DNA from: Serratia symbiotica
GTDB taxonomy: Bacteria; Pseudomonadota; Gammaproteobacteria; Enterobacterales; Enterobacteriaceae
Length of the DNA: 64,000 nucleotides
Reading direction: 5' to 3'
Assembly: GCA_024160085.1 (NCBI GenBank)
Contig: JAMDYG010000001.1
Coordinates: 1,488,001 to 1,552,000 of the forward strand
Position 1 is the first letter of the stretch, and every line of letters starts with the position of its first letter. Shown here piece after piece: positions 33,592-44,257 of the stretch. The notes beneath the pieces were generated by a model that had not been told where the DNA came from, made no database searches, and saw only the letters and a list, made by a program, of their open reading frames with translations. Position numbers and translations under genes: made by a program.

Positions 33592-34093
33592 CTTTGTTCT
33601 TTGCTCCTTGGTTCGCTGGCGACAGGAAACCTTCCAGCATGATCATCGACGCCCCCACGCAGATAAAGCTATCCGCCAGGTTGAAAGTTGGGTAATGCCA
33701 GTTACCGATGTAAAAGTCGATAAAGTCGACCACAAAACCGTCCCACAGGCGATCGAATAGGTTGCCGAGTGCGCCGCCGATGATGAAAGCATAGGCGATA
33801 TTGTTTAGCTTCTGCTGCGCGCTGCTGCGGTACATCATCACCAGCAGTACCACCACAATAGCGATGGCGATACCAGCAAAGAACCAGCGCTGCCAGCCAC
33901 CATGGTCGGCCAGGAAGCTGAACGCAGCGCCGTAGTTACGGGCATAGAACAAATTGAACCATGGCATCAACTGTTCGGACTGGCCCAGCATCAAGTAGCT
34001 GAGCACCCACTGCTTGCTAACGAAATCCAGCACTAGTACTACCACTACCACCCACAGCCAGCGTAAGCCAGTCGAGCAGATTAATTTACTCAT
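33584..34093 (-). CDS. lspA: Lipoprotein signal peptidase LspA
   Basis: LspA is the inner-membrane aspartyl protease (signal peptidase II) that removes prolipoprotein signal peptides. The 169-residue frame (E. coli 164) is intact, with four transmembrane segments (for example [18 protein letters not shown] and [19 protein letters not shown]). Conserved motifs are [24 protein letters not shown] and the paired catalytic Asp region VVDFIDFY...FNLADSFI. It follows ileS by 14 bases, so co-transcription is expected. Its survival implies that the cell still matures lipoproteins. Confidence 0.95.
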   Translation of the reverse strand: MSKLICSTGLRWLWVVVVVLVLDFVSKQWVLSYLMLGQSEQLMPWFNLFYARNYGAAFSFLADHGGWQRWFFAGIAIAIVVVLLVMMYRSSAQQKLNNIAYAFIIGGALGNLFDRLWDGFVVDFIDFYIGNWHYPTFNLADSFICVGASMIMLEGFLSPANQGAKNKGE

Positions 34094-34107
34094 CAGGTAT
34101 CGGGTTC

Positions 34108-36924
34108 TCAGGCATAATTACGCTTTTCGCCGTCGCCGGCTACGTTGGTCACACAACGGCCGCAGATGTCTGTGTGTTCCGCTACCAAGCCGATATCTGT
34201 GGTGTATTGCCAGCAACGCGGGCACTTTTCACCTTCAGCAGTGCTAACGGCGATTTTTAGCCCCTTCAGCAATTCGGTAGCCTGAGCATCCACTGGTGCA
34301 TCGGCCAACGGTGCAACATGCGCGGCAGAAGTCAGCAGCACAAAGCGCAGTTCGTCTTGTAGGCTATTCAGCCGATCTGCCAGTTCGCTGTCGGCGTACA
34401 GGGTCACCGCCGCCTCAAGCGGGCTGCCGAGGCGTTTGTCGGCACGAGCCTGCTCCAGTACCTTGTTCACTTCGCTGCGCACCTTCAGCAACTCAGCCCA
34501 GAAAGCATCGTTCATGTTTTCGCCTTCTGCCAGGGCGAATAGGCCTCCGTACCACTCTTCAGTAAATACGTACTGCGCGCGTTTGCCTGGCAGGAAACCC
34601 CAGATTTCATCGGCAGTGAACGACATGATCGGCGCCATCCAGCGCACCAGTGCTTCTACAATGTGGAATAGCGCGGTCTGGCAGCTACGACGGGCAATGC
34701 TGTCACGCTTGGCGGTGTACTGACGATCTTTGATGATATCCAAATAGAAGGATCCCATTTCAACCGAGCAGAACTGCATCAGACGTTGCACTACTTCGTG
34801 GAAATCGTAATTGGCGTAAGCCTGCTCGATATCCTGCTGCGCTGCCAGCGCACGGCTAACCGCCCAGTGATCCAACACCACCATCTCTTCCGGTGCCACG
34901 CAGTCAGTACTGGGTTCGAACCCGTTCAAGTTGGACAGCAGGAAACGCGCGGTGTTGCGGATACGGCGGTAAGAATCGGCTGCACGCTTAAGGATCTCAT
35001 TGGATATCGCGATTTCGCCGGTGTAATCAGTAGACGCCACCCACAAACGCAGGATATCGCCGCCCAGCTTATTTATCACCTCTTGCGGGCTGAAGGTGTT
35101 ACCGATCGACTTGGACATCTTGCGCCCCTGACCATCAACGGTAAAACCGTGAGTCAGCACCTCCCTATAAGGGGCTTTACCTTTCATTGCAGTGGAAATT
35201 ATTAGCGATGACATAAACCAGCCGCGATGTTGGTCAGATCCTTCCAGGTACATATCGACGCTGTAGCCGTGAAACTCAGGATGCACGTCTACCACCGAAG
35301 CATGAGTCGAGCCGGAGTCAAACCAGACGTCCAGGGTATCAGTCACTTTCTGGTAATTAGAGGCATCGGCACCGAGGATATCGGCTGCGTTTAAATCCCA
35401 CCACGCCTGAATACCGCCATGCTCGACACGTTTGGCCACTTCTTCCATCAGTTCTACGCTACGTGGGTGCAACTGCTCGGTGTCTTTATGCACCCACAAT
35501 GACATCGGCACTCCCCAAGTACGCTGACGCGAGATACACCAGTCCGGGCGGTTGGCAACCATGGTTTCTATGCGCGCATGTCCATAGTTTGGGATCCAGC
35601 GCACGCCTTTGATCTCTTCTAGCGACTGCTGACGCAGCCCCTTTTGATCCATGCTGATAAACCATTGTGGCGTGGCGCGGAAGATGATCGGCGTTTTATG
35701 ACGCCAGCAGCATGGGTAGCTGTGCACCATTTTTTCCCCATGCAACAGCGTGCCTTTCTCACACAGCAGATCGACGATCAGCTCATTGGCCTTGAACACG
35801 AACTTACCGTCCAGCAGCGGGTGAGTGCCTGTCAGGTAGCAGCCGTTCGGCCCCACCGGGTTGGCAATCTCCAGGCCATATTTCTGGCTAATAACGAAGT
35901 CGTCCAGGCCATGACCACCGGCGGTATGCACCGCACCAGTACCCGCATCTAGCGTTACGTGCTCACCAGGGATCGCTGGCACGTCAAAGCTCATAAATGG
36001 ATGCTGGAAACGCAGCAACACCAAATCGGCACCTTTGCAGCAACCCAGCACTGTCCATTCGGTGATTCCAGCACGTTTCATCACGATTTCCACTAGTTCA
36101 GCCACCAGGATCAGGCACTGACCATCGACTTGCATCAGTTGATAGCTGAAATCAGGGTGTAGCGAGATAGCACGGTTAGCTGGCAGTGTCCATGGGGTGG
36201 TGGTCCAGATCACCAGCGAGATGAAACCGCTGAAGTCGCTCACGCCGAACTTGGCCGCGACCGCAGCAGCATCAGCCACGCGAAACGCCACATCGATCGA
36301 CAGAGAGGTTTTGTCGTAATATTCTACTTCCGCTTCCGCCAGCGAGGAGCCGCAATCGGTACACCAATGCACGGGTTTGGCACCTTTCAGTAAGTGGCCG
36401 CTGCTGATGATCTTGCCCAGTGCGCGGATAATGTTGGCTTCAGTTTTGAAGTCCATGGTCAGGTACGGACGTTCCCAGTCGCCAAGCACGCCCAGGCGGA
36501 TGAAGTCTTTCTTTTGGCCTTCAACCTGTTCAGCGGCGTATTCACGGCATTTTTGGCGGAACTCGGCCGCGATCAGCTTTTCGCCCGGCTTGCCGTACAA
36601 CTGCTCAACCTTCAATTCAATCGGCAGGCCATGGCAGTCCCATCCTGGAATATAGGGTGAATCGAAACCAGCCAACCCTTTCGACTTGATGATAATGTCT
36701 TTGAGAATTTTGTTAACCGAGTGACCAATGTGAATACTGCCGTTCGCATACGGCGGGCCATCATGCAAAATGAAGGTTTTTTTGCCCTTTTTAGCAGTAC
36801 GGATAATCCCGTACAGATCCTGTTCATACCAACGTTGCAGCATGCTAGGCTCACGCTTGGCTAGATCGCCGCGCATTGGGAACCCTGTTTCCGGCAAGTT
36901 CAGGGTATTCTTGTAGTCACTCAT
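34108..36924 (-). CDS. ileS: Isoleucyl-tRNA synthetase IleS
   Basis: IleS charges tRNA-Ile in the cytoplasm. The uninterrupted 938-residue frame equals E. coli IleS. Class I motifs are [13 protein letters not shown] (HIGH) and [11 protein letters not shown] (KMSKS). The editing domain contains [13 protein letters not shown]. The WWDLNAADI insert and the C-terminal zinc finger with CPRCWQYT and ICGRCVTN are present. It lies in the ribF-ileS-lspA cluster, about 200 bases after ribF, a gap filled by an intergenic repeat. Confidence 0.97.
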   Translation of the reverse strand: MSDYKNTLNLPETGFPMRGDLAKREPSMLQRWYEQDLYGIIRTAKKGKKTFILHDGPPYANGSIHIGHSVNKILKDIIIKSKGLAGFDSPYIPGWDCHGLPIELKVEQLYGKPGEKLIAAEFRQKCREYAAEQVEGQKKDFIRLGVLGDWERPYLTMDFKTEANIIRALGKIISSGHLLKGAKPVHWCTDCGSSLAEAEVEYYDKTSLSIDVAFRVADAAAVAAKFGVSDFSGFISLVIWTTTPWTLPANRAISLHPDFSYQLMQVDGQCLILVAELVEIVMKRAGITEWTVLGCCKGADLVLLRFQHPFMSFDVPAIPGEHVTLDAGTGAVHTAGGHGLDDFVISQKYGLEIANPVGPNGCYLTGTHPLLDGKFVFKANELIVDLLCEKGTLLHGEKMVHSYPCCWRHKTPIIFRATPQWFISMDQKGLRQQSLEEIKGVRWIPNYGHARIETMVANRPDWCISRQRTWGVPMSLWVHKDTEQLHPRSVELMEEVAKRVEHGGIQAWWDLNAADILGADASNYQKVTDTLDVWFDSGSTHASVVDVHPEFHGYSVDMYLEGSDQHRGWFMSSLIISTAMKGKAPYREVLTHGFTVDGQGRKMSKSIGNTFSPQEVINKLGGDILRLWVASTDYTGEIAISNEILKRAADSYRRIRNTARFLLSNLNGFEPSTDCVAPEEMVVLDHWAVSRALAAQQDIEQAYANYDFHEVVQRLMQFCSVEMGSFYLDIIKDRQYTAKRDSIARRSCQTALFHIVEALVRWMAPIMSFTADEIWGFLPGKRAQYVFTEEWYGGLFALAEGENMNDAFWAELLKVRSEVNKVLEQARADKRLGSPLEAAVTLYADSELADRLNSLQDELRFVLLTSAAHVAPLADAPVDAQATELLKGLKIAVSTAEGEKCPRCWQYTTDIGLVAEHTDICGRCVTNVAGDGEKRNYA

Positions 36925-36959
36925 GAGATTCTCGTTTCCGTTTTTAGCTATTTACCGAT

Positions 36960-37090
36960 GATATTTCAAGTTACATCTTTTTTTGTTAGTTGGTTGCCTG
37001 ACTATTCGGCCCATCATGTGGGCCTCATTCCTTACCGGAGCCACTGCAAGCAGCATTTAAATCTGCTTTAGGTAGATTTTTCATCCAGAT
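36960..37090 (-). repeat. Intergenic repeat, diverged inverted copy
   Basis: Read on the minus strand it contains aaatctacc, agcagatttaaatgctgcttgc, gaggccc, ggccgaata and ends in gatgtaacttgaaatatcat, the same block order as the plus-strand repeat at 20334-20450. It fills the gap between ribF and ileS. Confidence 0.5.
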
Positions 37091-37130
37091 CGCTTACTGA
37101 ATACCTATTCATTAGGGTAAACGATTAAAC

Positions 37131-38063
37131 TCATGTTTTTACCCCGAAGAAGTTCCGGGCTGTCACTACATCATCGGCGATTTGCTGCTTAAGCGCATCG
37201 AGCGAAGCAAAACGCTGTTCGTTGCGCATTTTCATACGGAGTACCACGTTAATATGACGCCCATAAAGATCCATTGTCACATCGAGCAGATGCACTTCTA
37301 GCTGCTGGCACACACCATTAATGGTCGGCCGAGTGCCGATATTGGCCACGCCGGGGAGCGGATCAGGCCCCAGGCCGTAAACCTCCACCGCATAGACTCC
37401 TTTCGCGGGTGCCACCAGACGTTTCAGCGGCAGATTGGCGGTAGGAAAGCCAATGGTACGCCCTAGTTCATCGCCGTGTGCTACTCGGCCAGAAATGCTG
37501 TACGGGTGACCCAGCAAATTTTCTGCCAGTAGTAGGGCACCGTCATCCAAGGCATGGCGAATAGCGGTGCTGCTGATGCGCTGCCCGCCTTCACGGAAGG
37601 TCGATGTGCTGACCACCTCGAAGCCGTATTCTTTCCCAGCCTGCTGCAATAGCGTGAAATCGCCCTGGCGTCCTGCGCCAAAACGAAAATCATCCCCGAC
37701 TATCAGTAACTTAACGCTCAGATTCTCCACCAGTAATTCAGCAATGAACGCTTGTGCGGTGTTGGCAGCGAAACGTGGATCAAACTTGACACACAGCAAG
37801 TAGTCTACCCCCGCTTGCGCCAGGTATTTAGCCTTATCACGCAAACGCGTAAGGCGAGCCGGTGCCTGATCCTTTGCAAAAATTTCCAGCGGCTGCGGCT
37901 CAAAGATCATCACCATGACCGGCAACCCAAGATGTTGTCCCTCTTGCTGTAGTTGCTTCAGCACTGCCTGATGGCCTCGGTGTACGCCGTCAAAATTACC
38001 GATGGTGAGCACGCAACCATGGTGGCGCGCCTGAATATTGTGGATGCCGCGAATTAGCTGCAT
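37131..38063 (-). CDS. ribF: Bifunctional riboflavin kinase/FAD synthetase RibF
   Basis: RibF phosphorylates riboflavin to FMN and adenylylates FMN to FAD. It has 310 residues (E. coli 313) and is intact. The N-terminal nucleotidyltransferase domain has LTIGNFDGVHRGHQAVL (GxFDGxHxGH) and VGDDFRFGAGRQGDF. The C-terminal kinase domain has RISSTAIRHAL and GRTIGFPTANLPL, then GVYAVEVYG and GVANIGTRPTING. It lies divergent from rpsT and upstream of ileS, the standard order. Confidence 0.96.
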   Translation of the reverse strand: MQLIRGIHNIQARHHGCVLTIGNFDGVHRGHQAVLKQLQQEGQHLGLPVMVMIFEPQPLEIFAKDQAPARLTRLRDKAKYLAQAGVDYLLCVKFDPRFAANTAQAFIAELLVENLSVKLLIVGDDFRFGAGRQGDFTLLQQAGKEYGFEVVSTSTFREGGQRISSTAIRHALDDGALLLAENLLGHPYSISGRVAHGDELGRTIGFPTANLPLKRLVAPAKGVYAVEVYGLGPDPLPGVANIGTRPTINGVCQQLEVHLLDVTMDLYGRHINVVLRMKMRNEQRFASLDALKQQIADDVVTARNFFGVKT

Positions 38064-38377
38064 AGCTGGCTCAAAACAATGGGAATCGGTTGATTATACC
38101 TTGTACAGTCGGTAAGGTTAACCTGCGATTGGTGCATTTATGTCATAGGCATACCATACCGGAGATTATCGGTGGGTGAAACGGCTTAGCCGCAAATTAT
38201 CCTGCGTCTTAAAGCCAATAAGCGCCCCTAACCAGCAGTTGGCATTCATCGCAGTAAATCATCAGCGGCTTTTCGCGGAAACACTGTGTTCCCATGCCTT
38301 AAGAGCTGTTAAAATCCTGCGCCATCACAAAGTAGCAAATGCCACCCGTACAAGCGGCGTTTATTTGCATAAATCCA
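38064..38377. other. Divergent ribF-rpsT upstream region
   Basis: This stretch of about 310 bases between the ribF start and the rpsT promoter holds no recognisable coding sequence. It carries the ribF upstream region. E. coli has the small uncharacterised yaaY here, which I could not find. Confidence 0.45.
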
Positions 38378-38406
38378 TTGACAAACGAAGGTTAAAAGGG
38401 CATATT
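38378..38406 (+). promoter_or_regulatory. Sigma-70 promoter of rpsT
   Basis: A consensus TTGACA (38378-38383), a 17-base spacer and CATATT (38401-38406) lie about 50 bases before the rpsT start. The strong -35 and optimal spacing fit a ribosomal protein gene. Confidence 0.75.
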
Positions 38407-38454
38407 CCTCGACCTTTGAATTGTCCTCAATAAAATATATTTTGGAGTTGGACC

Positions 38455-38718
38455 TTGGCTAATATCAAATCAGCTAAGAAACGCGCCATACAGTCTGAGA
38501 AACGCCGCAAGCACAATGCTAGCCGTCGTTCAATGGTGCGTACCTTTATCAAGAAGGTAGACGCGGCTATCACAGCAGGCGATAAAGAAGCAGCACAAAA
38601 CGCATTCTCCATAATGCAACCACTTGTGGATCGTCAAGCGGATAAAGGACTGTTCCACAAAAATAAAGCAGCGCGTCATAAGTCAAACTTAGCTGCACGT
38701 ATCAACGCAATGCAGTAA
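38455..38718 (+). CDS. rpsT: 30S ribosomal protein S20
   Basis: S20 binds 16S rRNA in the body of the 30S subunit. The 87-residue frame is intact and strongly basic: [20 protein letters not shown] at the start, [15 protein letters not shown] and [18 protein letters not shown]. The start codon is TTG with TTGGAG a few bases upstream. E. coli rpsT also uses UUG, part of its autogenous control. A rho-independent terminator follows, so it is monocistronic. Confidence 0.97.
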   Translation: MANIKSAKKRAIQSEKRRKHNASRRSMVRTFIKKVDAAITAGDKEAAQNAFSIMQPLVDRQADKGLFHKNKAARHKSNLAARINAMQ

Positions 38719-38739
38719 GTATTAGGTTGTTTGCTTGAT

Positions 38740-38767
38740 AAAGAAACCGGTTCATACCGGTTTCTTT
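38740..38767 (+). terminator. rpsT terminator
   Basis: A perfect 11-bp stem AAAGAAACCGG / CCGGTTTCTTT with loop TTCATA begins 21 bases after the rpsT stop. The 3' arm is T rich, as needed for intrinsic termination. Confidence 0.85.
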
Positions 38768-38930
38768 ATACCCCGATCCCCCCCTCTGCTAGAAAAAAAC
38801 AGCACCGAAAAGTCTTTGTTGCACAACTGCTACATGCGCCGAAGAATGCAGGATCATACACTCAGCAAAGATGATGTAATATTCTTCCTATATACTATTA
38901 ATCATCCCAATCTCCACTACACGGTCTTCG

Positions 38931-39245
38931 TTATTGGTATCCTATATTATACAACGTCGGCGCAACGAAGATCGTATTAGATGCATACTGAACGCCTTCA
39001 TCAGCGCGGCATCGTTGAACTCGCCCAGGATCTCGACCTGAGCACCCTGGGTGTTGAACCAGTTGAGCAACTTATGCCCCAGAATGCTGACCGGGGATCA
39101 ACAGTTTGCCATCCAGGGGTTATTCTAAAACTTTAATCTGACCAGTAATCAGAAACAGTACTTCAGCAGCGCCGAGCACACACCCTGCATTGCAAACCTG
39201 CCAGAAGTAATAAAGGTGATTAAAATTGAGATGCGACATGCTCAC
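38931..39245 (-). pseudogene. nhaR: LysR-type regulator NhaR, internally deleted
   Basis: NhaR activates nhaA in response to sodium. The start (GTG/ATG at 39245/39239) reads [19 protein letters not shown] and AAEVLFL, the LysR helix-turn-helix region. After ITGQIKVLE comes a stop and, almost at once, KLLIPGQHSGA and, after a shift, a block equivalent to LLNWFN..GQ.VEILGEFDDAALMKAF, ending IFVAPTLY. The central effector domain (about 150 residues) is deleted. The partner gene nhaA, which should lie toward dnaJ, is absent. Confidence 0.85.
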
Positions 39246-39484
39246 GAGTAGTTCTCCATAACGTTTCGCTTCGACAAATGTCCTTTTACTATTTCAGAAA
39301 ATGTTCAACCCTATTTGTCCCAATACGCAACAGCCAAAGCCGGTGTTATTGTGTTCTTCTATACAGGATATATCCGCAAACCAATCAACTCACCACAGAA
39401 GTTACACATCTTATGTAGATAACAATAAATAAAAACCCCAGGTATAAGTCTGCGGTTGAATTACTTACCATTAAAAACAGTGAA

Positions 39485-40597
39485 TTATCGAGTTAGGTCG
39501 TCAAAGAAGTTTTTCACCCCATCGAAGAAGCTCTTCGAACGCGGGCTGTTATTATCGCCAGAAGGGCCACCGAGACTGGTTTCTAGTTCCTTCAGTAGCT
39601 GTTTCTGTTTGTCATTTAGATTAACCGGGGTTTCCACTACCACGCGACATAGTAGATCGCCTTGGCTACTGCTACGCACTGACTTGATGCCCTTATCACG
39701 CATGCGGAACAACTTGGCGGTCTGGGTTTCTGCGGGTATCTTCAGCTTCACCCGGCCATCCAGCGTCGGCACTTCAATCTCACCGCCCAGCGCCGCCATA
39801 GCAAAGCTGATTGGCACTTCGCAGTATAGGTTATTGCCTTCACGCTCGAAGATCGGGTGAGCTTTAACCTGAACCTGAACGTACAGATCGCCCGCTGAAG
39901 CGCCATGCTCGCCTGCTTCTCCCTCACCTGCCAGACGAATACGATCGCCAGTATCCACACCTGCCGGGATTTTCACCGACAACGTCTTGGATTTTTCTAC
40001 CCGGCCATGACTATGGCACTTGTTGCAGAGATCGTTAATGATCTGCCCACGGCCATGGCAGTGCGGACACGCCTGCTGCACACTGAAAAAACCTTGGCGC
40101 ATCTGCACTTGCCCATGGCCGTGACAGGTAGGACAGGTGACCGGCGAACTACCTGGCTTGGCACCACTACCGTGGCACGCATCACACTCCACCAACACCG
40201 GAATACGGATATCTTTGGTAACGCCACGTACCGTCTCCTCAAGGGAAAGCTCCAGGTTATAGCGCAAATCTGAACCGCGGGTGGCACGTTTCCGGATGCC
40301 ACCGCCGAAGATATCGCCAAATACGTCGCCAAAGATGTCGCTAAAGTCTGCACTGCTACTACCCATGTGACCTTGTTCAAAGGCCGCGTGCCCGTACTGA
40401 TCGTATGCCGCACGCTTTCGACTATCAGTCAGCACTTCATAAGCTTCCTTGCTCTGCTTAAATAAGTTCTCAGCGCCTTCTTCCTGGTTACGGTCAGGAT
40501 GATATTTCATCGCCAGGCGTTTATACGCTTTTTTTATCTCACGCTCATCTGCCGTCTTGCTGACACCAAGAATCTCGTAATAGTCTTTCTTAGCCAT
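39485..40597 (-). CDS. dnaJ: Chaperone protein DnaJ
   Basis: DnaJ delivers unfolded substrates to DnaK and stimulates its ATPase. An upstream extension to 40618 is possible, but the conserved start is [19 protein letters not shown] at 40597, giving 370 residues (E. coli 376). The J domain with YHPDRN, a shortened Gly/Phe region ([17 protein letters not shown]), the four zinc repeats [24 protein letters not shown] and CNKCHSHG, and the C-terminal substrate domain follow. It lies 96 bases after dnaK, in the usual operon. Confidence 0.95.
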   Translation of the reverse strand: MAKKDYYEILGVSKTADEREIKKAYKRLAMKYHPDRNQEEGAENLFKQSKEAYEVLTDSRKRAAYDQYGHAAFEQGHMGSSSADFSDIFGDVFGDIFGGGIRKRATRGSDLRYNLELSLEETVRGVTKDIRIPVLVECDACHGSGAKPGSSPVTCPTCHGHGQVQMRQGFFSVQQACPHCHGRGQIINDLCNKCHSHGRVEKSKTLSVKIPAGVDTGDRIRLAGEGEAGEHGASAGDLYVQVQVKAHPIFEREGNNLYCEVPISFAMAALGGEIEVPTLDGRVKLKIPAETQTAKLFRMRDKGIKSVRSSSQGDLLCRVVVETPVNLNDKQKQLLKELETSLGGPSGDNNSPRSKSFFDGVKNFFDDLTR

Positions 40598-40693
40598 TCT
40601 TTTTCTTACCCTGAACATGCATGCACGGGCGTAGAGTTGCCTCGACGCCCGTGCTGGTTTCCAGTAACGGCTTCGCCGCCGTTCCGTGCCCGC

Positions 40694-42607
40694 TTAAGGG
40701 CGATTATTTTTGTCTTTAACTTCTTCGAACTCAGCGTCTACGACATCGTCGTTCTTCTGTGCTGCACTGTTAGCACCGGCATCAGCTCCCTGCTGAGGCT
40801 GGGACATTTCCAACAACTTGCCAGAAACCTGTACTAATGCCTGGGTTTTAGCTTCGATCGCAGCTTTATCTTCGCCTTTCAACGCTGCTTCCAAGTCTTG
40901 TAGCGCCGTTTCAATAGCCGTTTTGTCTTCCGTCGACAGTTTGTCGCCTGCTTCTTCCAACTGCTTACGGGTGCCGTGGATTAAATGATCCGCCTGGTTA
41001 CGGGTCTGTACCAGTTCTTCAAACTTGCGGTCAGACTCAGCATTAAGCTCAGCATCGCGTACCATTTTCTGGATTTCATCTTCGTTCAGACCCGAAGAGG
41101 CCTTGATGGTGATCTTCTGCTCACGACCGGTATTCTTGTCTTTGGCAGACACATGCAGAATACCATCAGCATCGATATCGAAAGTTACTTCGATCTGCGC
41201 CATACCACGCGGTGCCGCCTGAATACCATCCAAGTTGAATTGCCCCAAAGATTTGTTATCGTTGGCGCGTTTACGTTCACCCTGTAGCACATGGATGGTT
41301 ACCGCAGACTGGTTGTCTTCAGCAGTCGAGAACACCTGGCTGTGCTTGGCTGGGATAGTGGTGTTTTTGGTAATCAACGGGGTCATCACGCTGCCCATAG
41401 TTTCAATACCCAACGACAGCGGAGTAACGTCCAGTAGCAATACATCTTTCACATCACCCGCCAATACGCCAGCCTGCACCGCAGCGCCCACAGCGACCGC
41501 TTCGTCTGGGTTAACGTCTTTACGCGGTTCTTTACCGAAGAAGTCAGCGACTTTCTTCTGCACCATAGGCATACGAGTCTGACCCCCTACCAGGATCACA
41601 TCTTGAATGTCGGAGACCGACAGACCCCCATCTTTCAGCGCCACTTTCAGTGGTTCTATGGAACGCGCAACCAAATCTTCAACCAATGACTCAAGTTTTG
41701 CACGGGTCACTTTGATATTCATGTGTTTTGGCCCGGTCGCATCTGCGGTAATATACGGCAGGTTAACGTCGGTTTGCTGAGCGGAAGATAGCTCAATTTT
41801 CGCTTTTTCTGCGGCTTCTTTCAGACGCTGCATCGCCAACGGGTCATTACGCAGATCGATGCCTTGTTCTTTCTTGAACTCTTCCACCAAATAATTGATC
41901 AGGCGGCTGTCGAAGTCTTCACCACCCAAATGGGTATCGCCGTTGGTCGCTAGAACTTCAAAGGTTTTTTCACCATCAACATCATCGATTTCGATGATAG
42001 AGATATCGAAAGTACCACCACCCAAGTCATAAACCGCGGTGGTACGGTTGCCTACTTCTTTATCCAAACCGTAGGCCAGGGCTGCGGCGGTCGGTTCATT
42101 GATGATACGTTTTACTTCCAAGCCAGCGATACGACCAGCATCTTTGGTCGCCTGACGCTGTGCATCGTTGAAGTAAGCAGGTACAGTGATCACTGCTTCA
42201 GTTACTGGTTCACCCAGGTAATCTTCAGCCGTTTTCTTCATTTTCTTCAGCACTTCAGCAGAAATCTGTGGCGGTGCCATTTTCTGGTTTTTCACTTCTA
42301 GCCAAGCGTCACCGTTATCAGCTTCTATGATTTTGTATGGCATGATGCCTTTATCGCGCTGAGATTCTTCGTCCTGGAAGCGACGGCCAATCAGGCGCTT
42401 GATCGCAAATAAGGTATTTTGTGGGTTAGTAACAGCCTGACGCTTAGCTGGTTGACCAACCAGAGTCTCACCATCTTGAGTATAGGCGATAATAGAAGGA
42501 GTGGTGCGGTCACCCTCGGCGTTTTCTAGCACGCGTGCCTTAGCACCATCCATAATTGCTACACAAGAGTTGGTTGTACCTAAGTCGATACCAATGATTT
42601 TGCCCAT
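40694..42607 (-). CDS. dnaK: Chaperone protein DnaK (Hsp70)
   Basis: DnaK is the ATP-dependent Hsp70 chaperone. The 637-residue frame (E. coli 638) is intact. It starts [20 protein letters not shown]. The nucleotide-binding domain motifs [37 protein letters not shown] and [12 protein letters not shown] are present, as are the interdomain linker [18 protein letters not shown] and the lid ending in [13 protein letters not shown] heat-shock promoter lies 130 bases upstream. High constitutive chaperone output is typical of reduced symbiont genomes, though that cannot be read from DNA. Confidence 0.97.
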   Translation of the reverse strand: MGKIIGIDLGTTNSCVAIMDGAKARVLENAEGDRTTPSIIAYTQDGETLVGQPAKRQAVTNPQNTLFAIKRLIGRRFQDEESQRDKGIMPYKIIEADNGDAWLEVKNQKMAPPQISAEVLKKMKKTAEDYLGEPVTEAVITVPAYFNDAQRQATKDAGRIAGLEVKRIINEPTAAALAYGLDKEVGNRTTAVYDLGGGTFDISIIEIDDVDGEKTFEVLATNGDTHLGGEDFDSRLINYLVEEFKKEQGIDLRNDPLAMQRLKEAAEKAKIELSSAQQTDVNLPYITADATGPKHMNIKVTRAKLESLVEDLVARSIEPLKVALKDGGLSVSDIQDVILVGGQTRMPMVQKKVADFFGKEPRKDVNPDEAVAVGAAVQAGVLAGDVKDVLLLDVTPLSLGIETMGSVMTPLITKNTTIPAKHSQVFSTAEDNQSAVTIHVLQGERKRANDNKSLGQFNLDGIQAAPRGMAQIEVTFDIDADGILHVSAKDKNTGREQKITIKASSGLNEDEIQKMVRDAELNAESDRKFEELVQTRNQADHLIHGTRKQLEEAGDKLSTEDKTAIETALQDLEAALKGEDKAAIEAKTQALVQVSGKLLEMSQPQQGADAGANSAAQKNDDVVDAEFEEVKDKNNRP

Positions 42608-42733
42608 CTAAACGTCTCCACTAATAATTAATAATCGATCAGGTTGCTAATCTAGCAAGCAGGCAGTCTTTTACTTTTCAACTGCCCGATATTTCAGTTT
42701 TACCTGCGGTTAGCAACTGCGGTTGAAAATAAG

Positions 42734-42763
42734 ATGGGGCCATCCAACTCAGCATCAAGGGGC
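42734..42763 (-). promoter_or_regulatory. Sigma-32 heat-shock promoter of dnaKJ
   Basis: The minus strand carries CCCCTTGATG, then a spacer, then CCCCATCTTA, with exactly 15 bases between CTTGA and CCCCAT, the same arrangement as the E. coli dnaK P1 promoter. It lies about 130 bases before the dnaK ATG. Confidence 0.85.
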
Positions 42764-43341
42764 AAAGCGAAAAAATTCTTTTTTATCGTCATCCAGATCA
42801 TGGTTTTCCCGCATCCACATGCTTTTTCCTACAGGATAAGGCAGCGCAGCGTAAAATCACTCTCTCTTGACAAATGGCAAAAAACCTGACCGAGAGATAA
42901 GGTGGCTAATTTAACTAACATCAAGGAAAACAGTTACGGCCAGACAACGGATGCATAAAAGTCGCTGCTGGCCAGGCTACAGGCTACTACTTTAAAACTG
43001 ACTACTTTTCTTTCAAACTTATCTTCGCAAACGCGGCAATGTGACCTTGGATATTAGTCTCCCCCTGAGCCGCAACCACATGCATAGCACCTACCACAGC
43101 GTACAACCGCAAACGAGGATTTTTGCCAGTAAGGGCAATGATAATATCCGCGTGAGTGTACATACCCTTCAATGTGGTAGTGATACGTTCGATGGCTAGC
43201 GCTGGCTGGCATAAAGCCATCTTTGCAATAAACTAACGAGACAGAATTAACGGTGCTTGCAGTTGGCAAGATTAGAGCCTATCCCTGTAGTTGTGATTCT
43301 AAGAATAACCTCCACGTTTAGCATTCACTGATTGCTGAAAT
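42764..43341. other. Gap between dnaK promoter and mog with an unrecognised 72-codon frame
   Basis: The only sizeable frame, 43002-43220 on the minus strand (MALCQPALAIERI at the start), resembles no family I know and has an overlapping frame upstream (43054-43269), suggesting a remnant with a shift. E. coli has yaaI, yaaW and satP here and none is recognisable. A ttagagcctatccct stretch near 43271 resembles one end of the MITE-like repeat. Confidence 0.35.
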
Positions 43342-43936
43342 TTAGAGGGTTATATCGCGATACGCGTTCTTATGACAAAATGTGACTACCACCGTCCCAT
43401 GTGTTTCCAAATAAGGTCCTTCAAGCAATTGGATGCAATAAAGGCACGCTGGCAAAGATACCGCGTACTCGCATATTGCCCTGCTCATCCTTCACTCCTT
43501 CTAACGTTTGCTTGATCGATTTCGGTTGCCCAGGCAGATTAATAATCAACGCCTGCTTGCAGATCGCACCCACCTGACGTGAAGAAAGAATTGCCGTTGG
43601 CACATAATGCAGGCTGATTTGGCGCATTTGCTCGCCAAAGCCTGGAATCAGGCGATCGGCGACCGCCAGGGTAGCCATCGGGGGTCACATCTCGGGGTGT
43701 GCCGGTCTGGTGCCGCCGGTGGTTAGCACCAGATGGCAACCCAGCTCATCTACCAGTTCTCAGAGCGTTTGTTCAATACACCACTGTTCATCGGGGATCA
43801 AGCAAATTTCTAGCTTGAATGGCGTCGCCAGTACAATATTCAACCACGCATCCAACGCCGGAATACCTTTATCCTGGTAAATGCCGCCGCAAGAGCAGTC
43901 AGAAACGAAAACCAAACCAATACGTAAAATATTCAT
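43342..43936 (-). pseudogene. mog: Molybdopterin adenylyltransferase Mog, disrupted
   Basis: Mog adenylylates molybdopterin before molybdenum insertion. From the ATG at 43936 one reads ILRIGLVFVSDCSCGG, IYQDKGIPALDAWL and LIPDEQ, then a TGA, then ELVDELGCHLVLTTGGTRPA with a stop. After a shift MATLAVADRLIPGFGEQMRQ, HYVPTAIL, LPGQPKSIKQTLEGV and RVRGIFASVPLL follow, and after another shift the tail LEGPYLETHGTVVVTF. The TGGTG motif of the MoaB/Mog fold is altered to TGGTR. Loss fits abandonment of molybdoenzymes used in anaerobic respiration. Confidence 0.9.
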
Positions 43937-44000
43937 GGGTAATGTCGACCAGCCTGATGGGGCGCTTCACTCCCGGTTGATGATGCTGGGGGTCTAACCC

Positions 44001-44083
44001 ATCATACTTACTTCAAGTTTCCTGTGCGTGATTTTTCCTCACTCACCCCATTTACTTACCGGAGTAAGCGCCTGGGAATTTCC
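44001..44083 (-). repeat. ERIC element, decayed
   Basis: Blocks atcatacttacttcaagtt, tcctcactcacccca, tttacttaccggagtaagc and cctgggaattt follow each other in the order of the reverse ERIC consensus. It lies between mog and talB. The rest of the interval (to 44257) includes gctgccttcctgcaactcgaa, another common enterobacterial intergenic motif. Confidence 0.7.
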
Positions 44084-44257
44084 TTTAGGTTCAGCCAGCG
44101 GCTCAGCGCAAGTGCTGCTCAAATAGGTTCCCGGCCGATTTGTCGCTGCGTTGCTGCCTTCCTGCAACTCGAATTATTTAGGGTCAAAGGCGTTTGCCGA
44201 TTGCCACAGGCATTAAAAAGGTTGCCGGAGCCACCTTTTTATCGCACTCCTTAACAA

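Noticed and set aside
38735-38980. Plus-strand frame after rpsT
   Set aside because: It begins inside the rpsT terminator and overlaps the nhaR remnant antisense; no support as a gene.
40598-40618. Longer DnaJ start at 40618
   Set aside because: The J domain begins directly at the ATG at 40597 and the upstream seven residues have no counterpart in the family.
43002-43269. Two overlapping minus-strand frames near dnaK as a new small gene
   Set aside because: They overlap in different frames, have no motif and sit where E. coli genes have been lost; kept only as an unassigned remnant.
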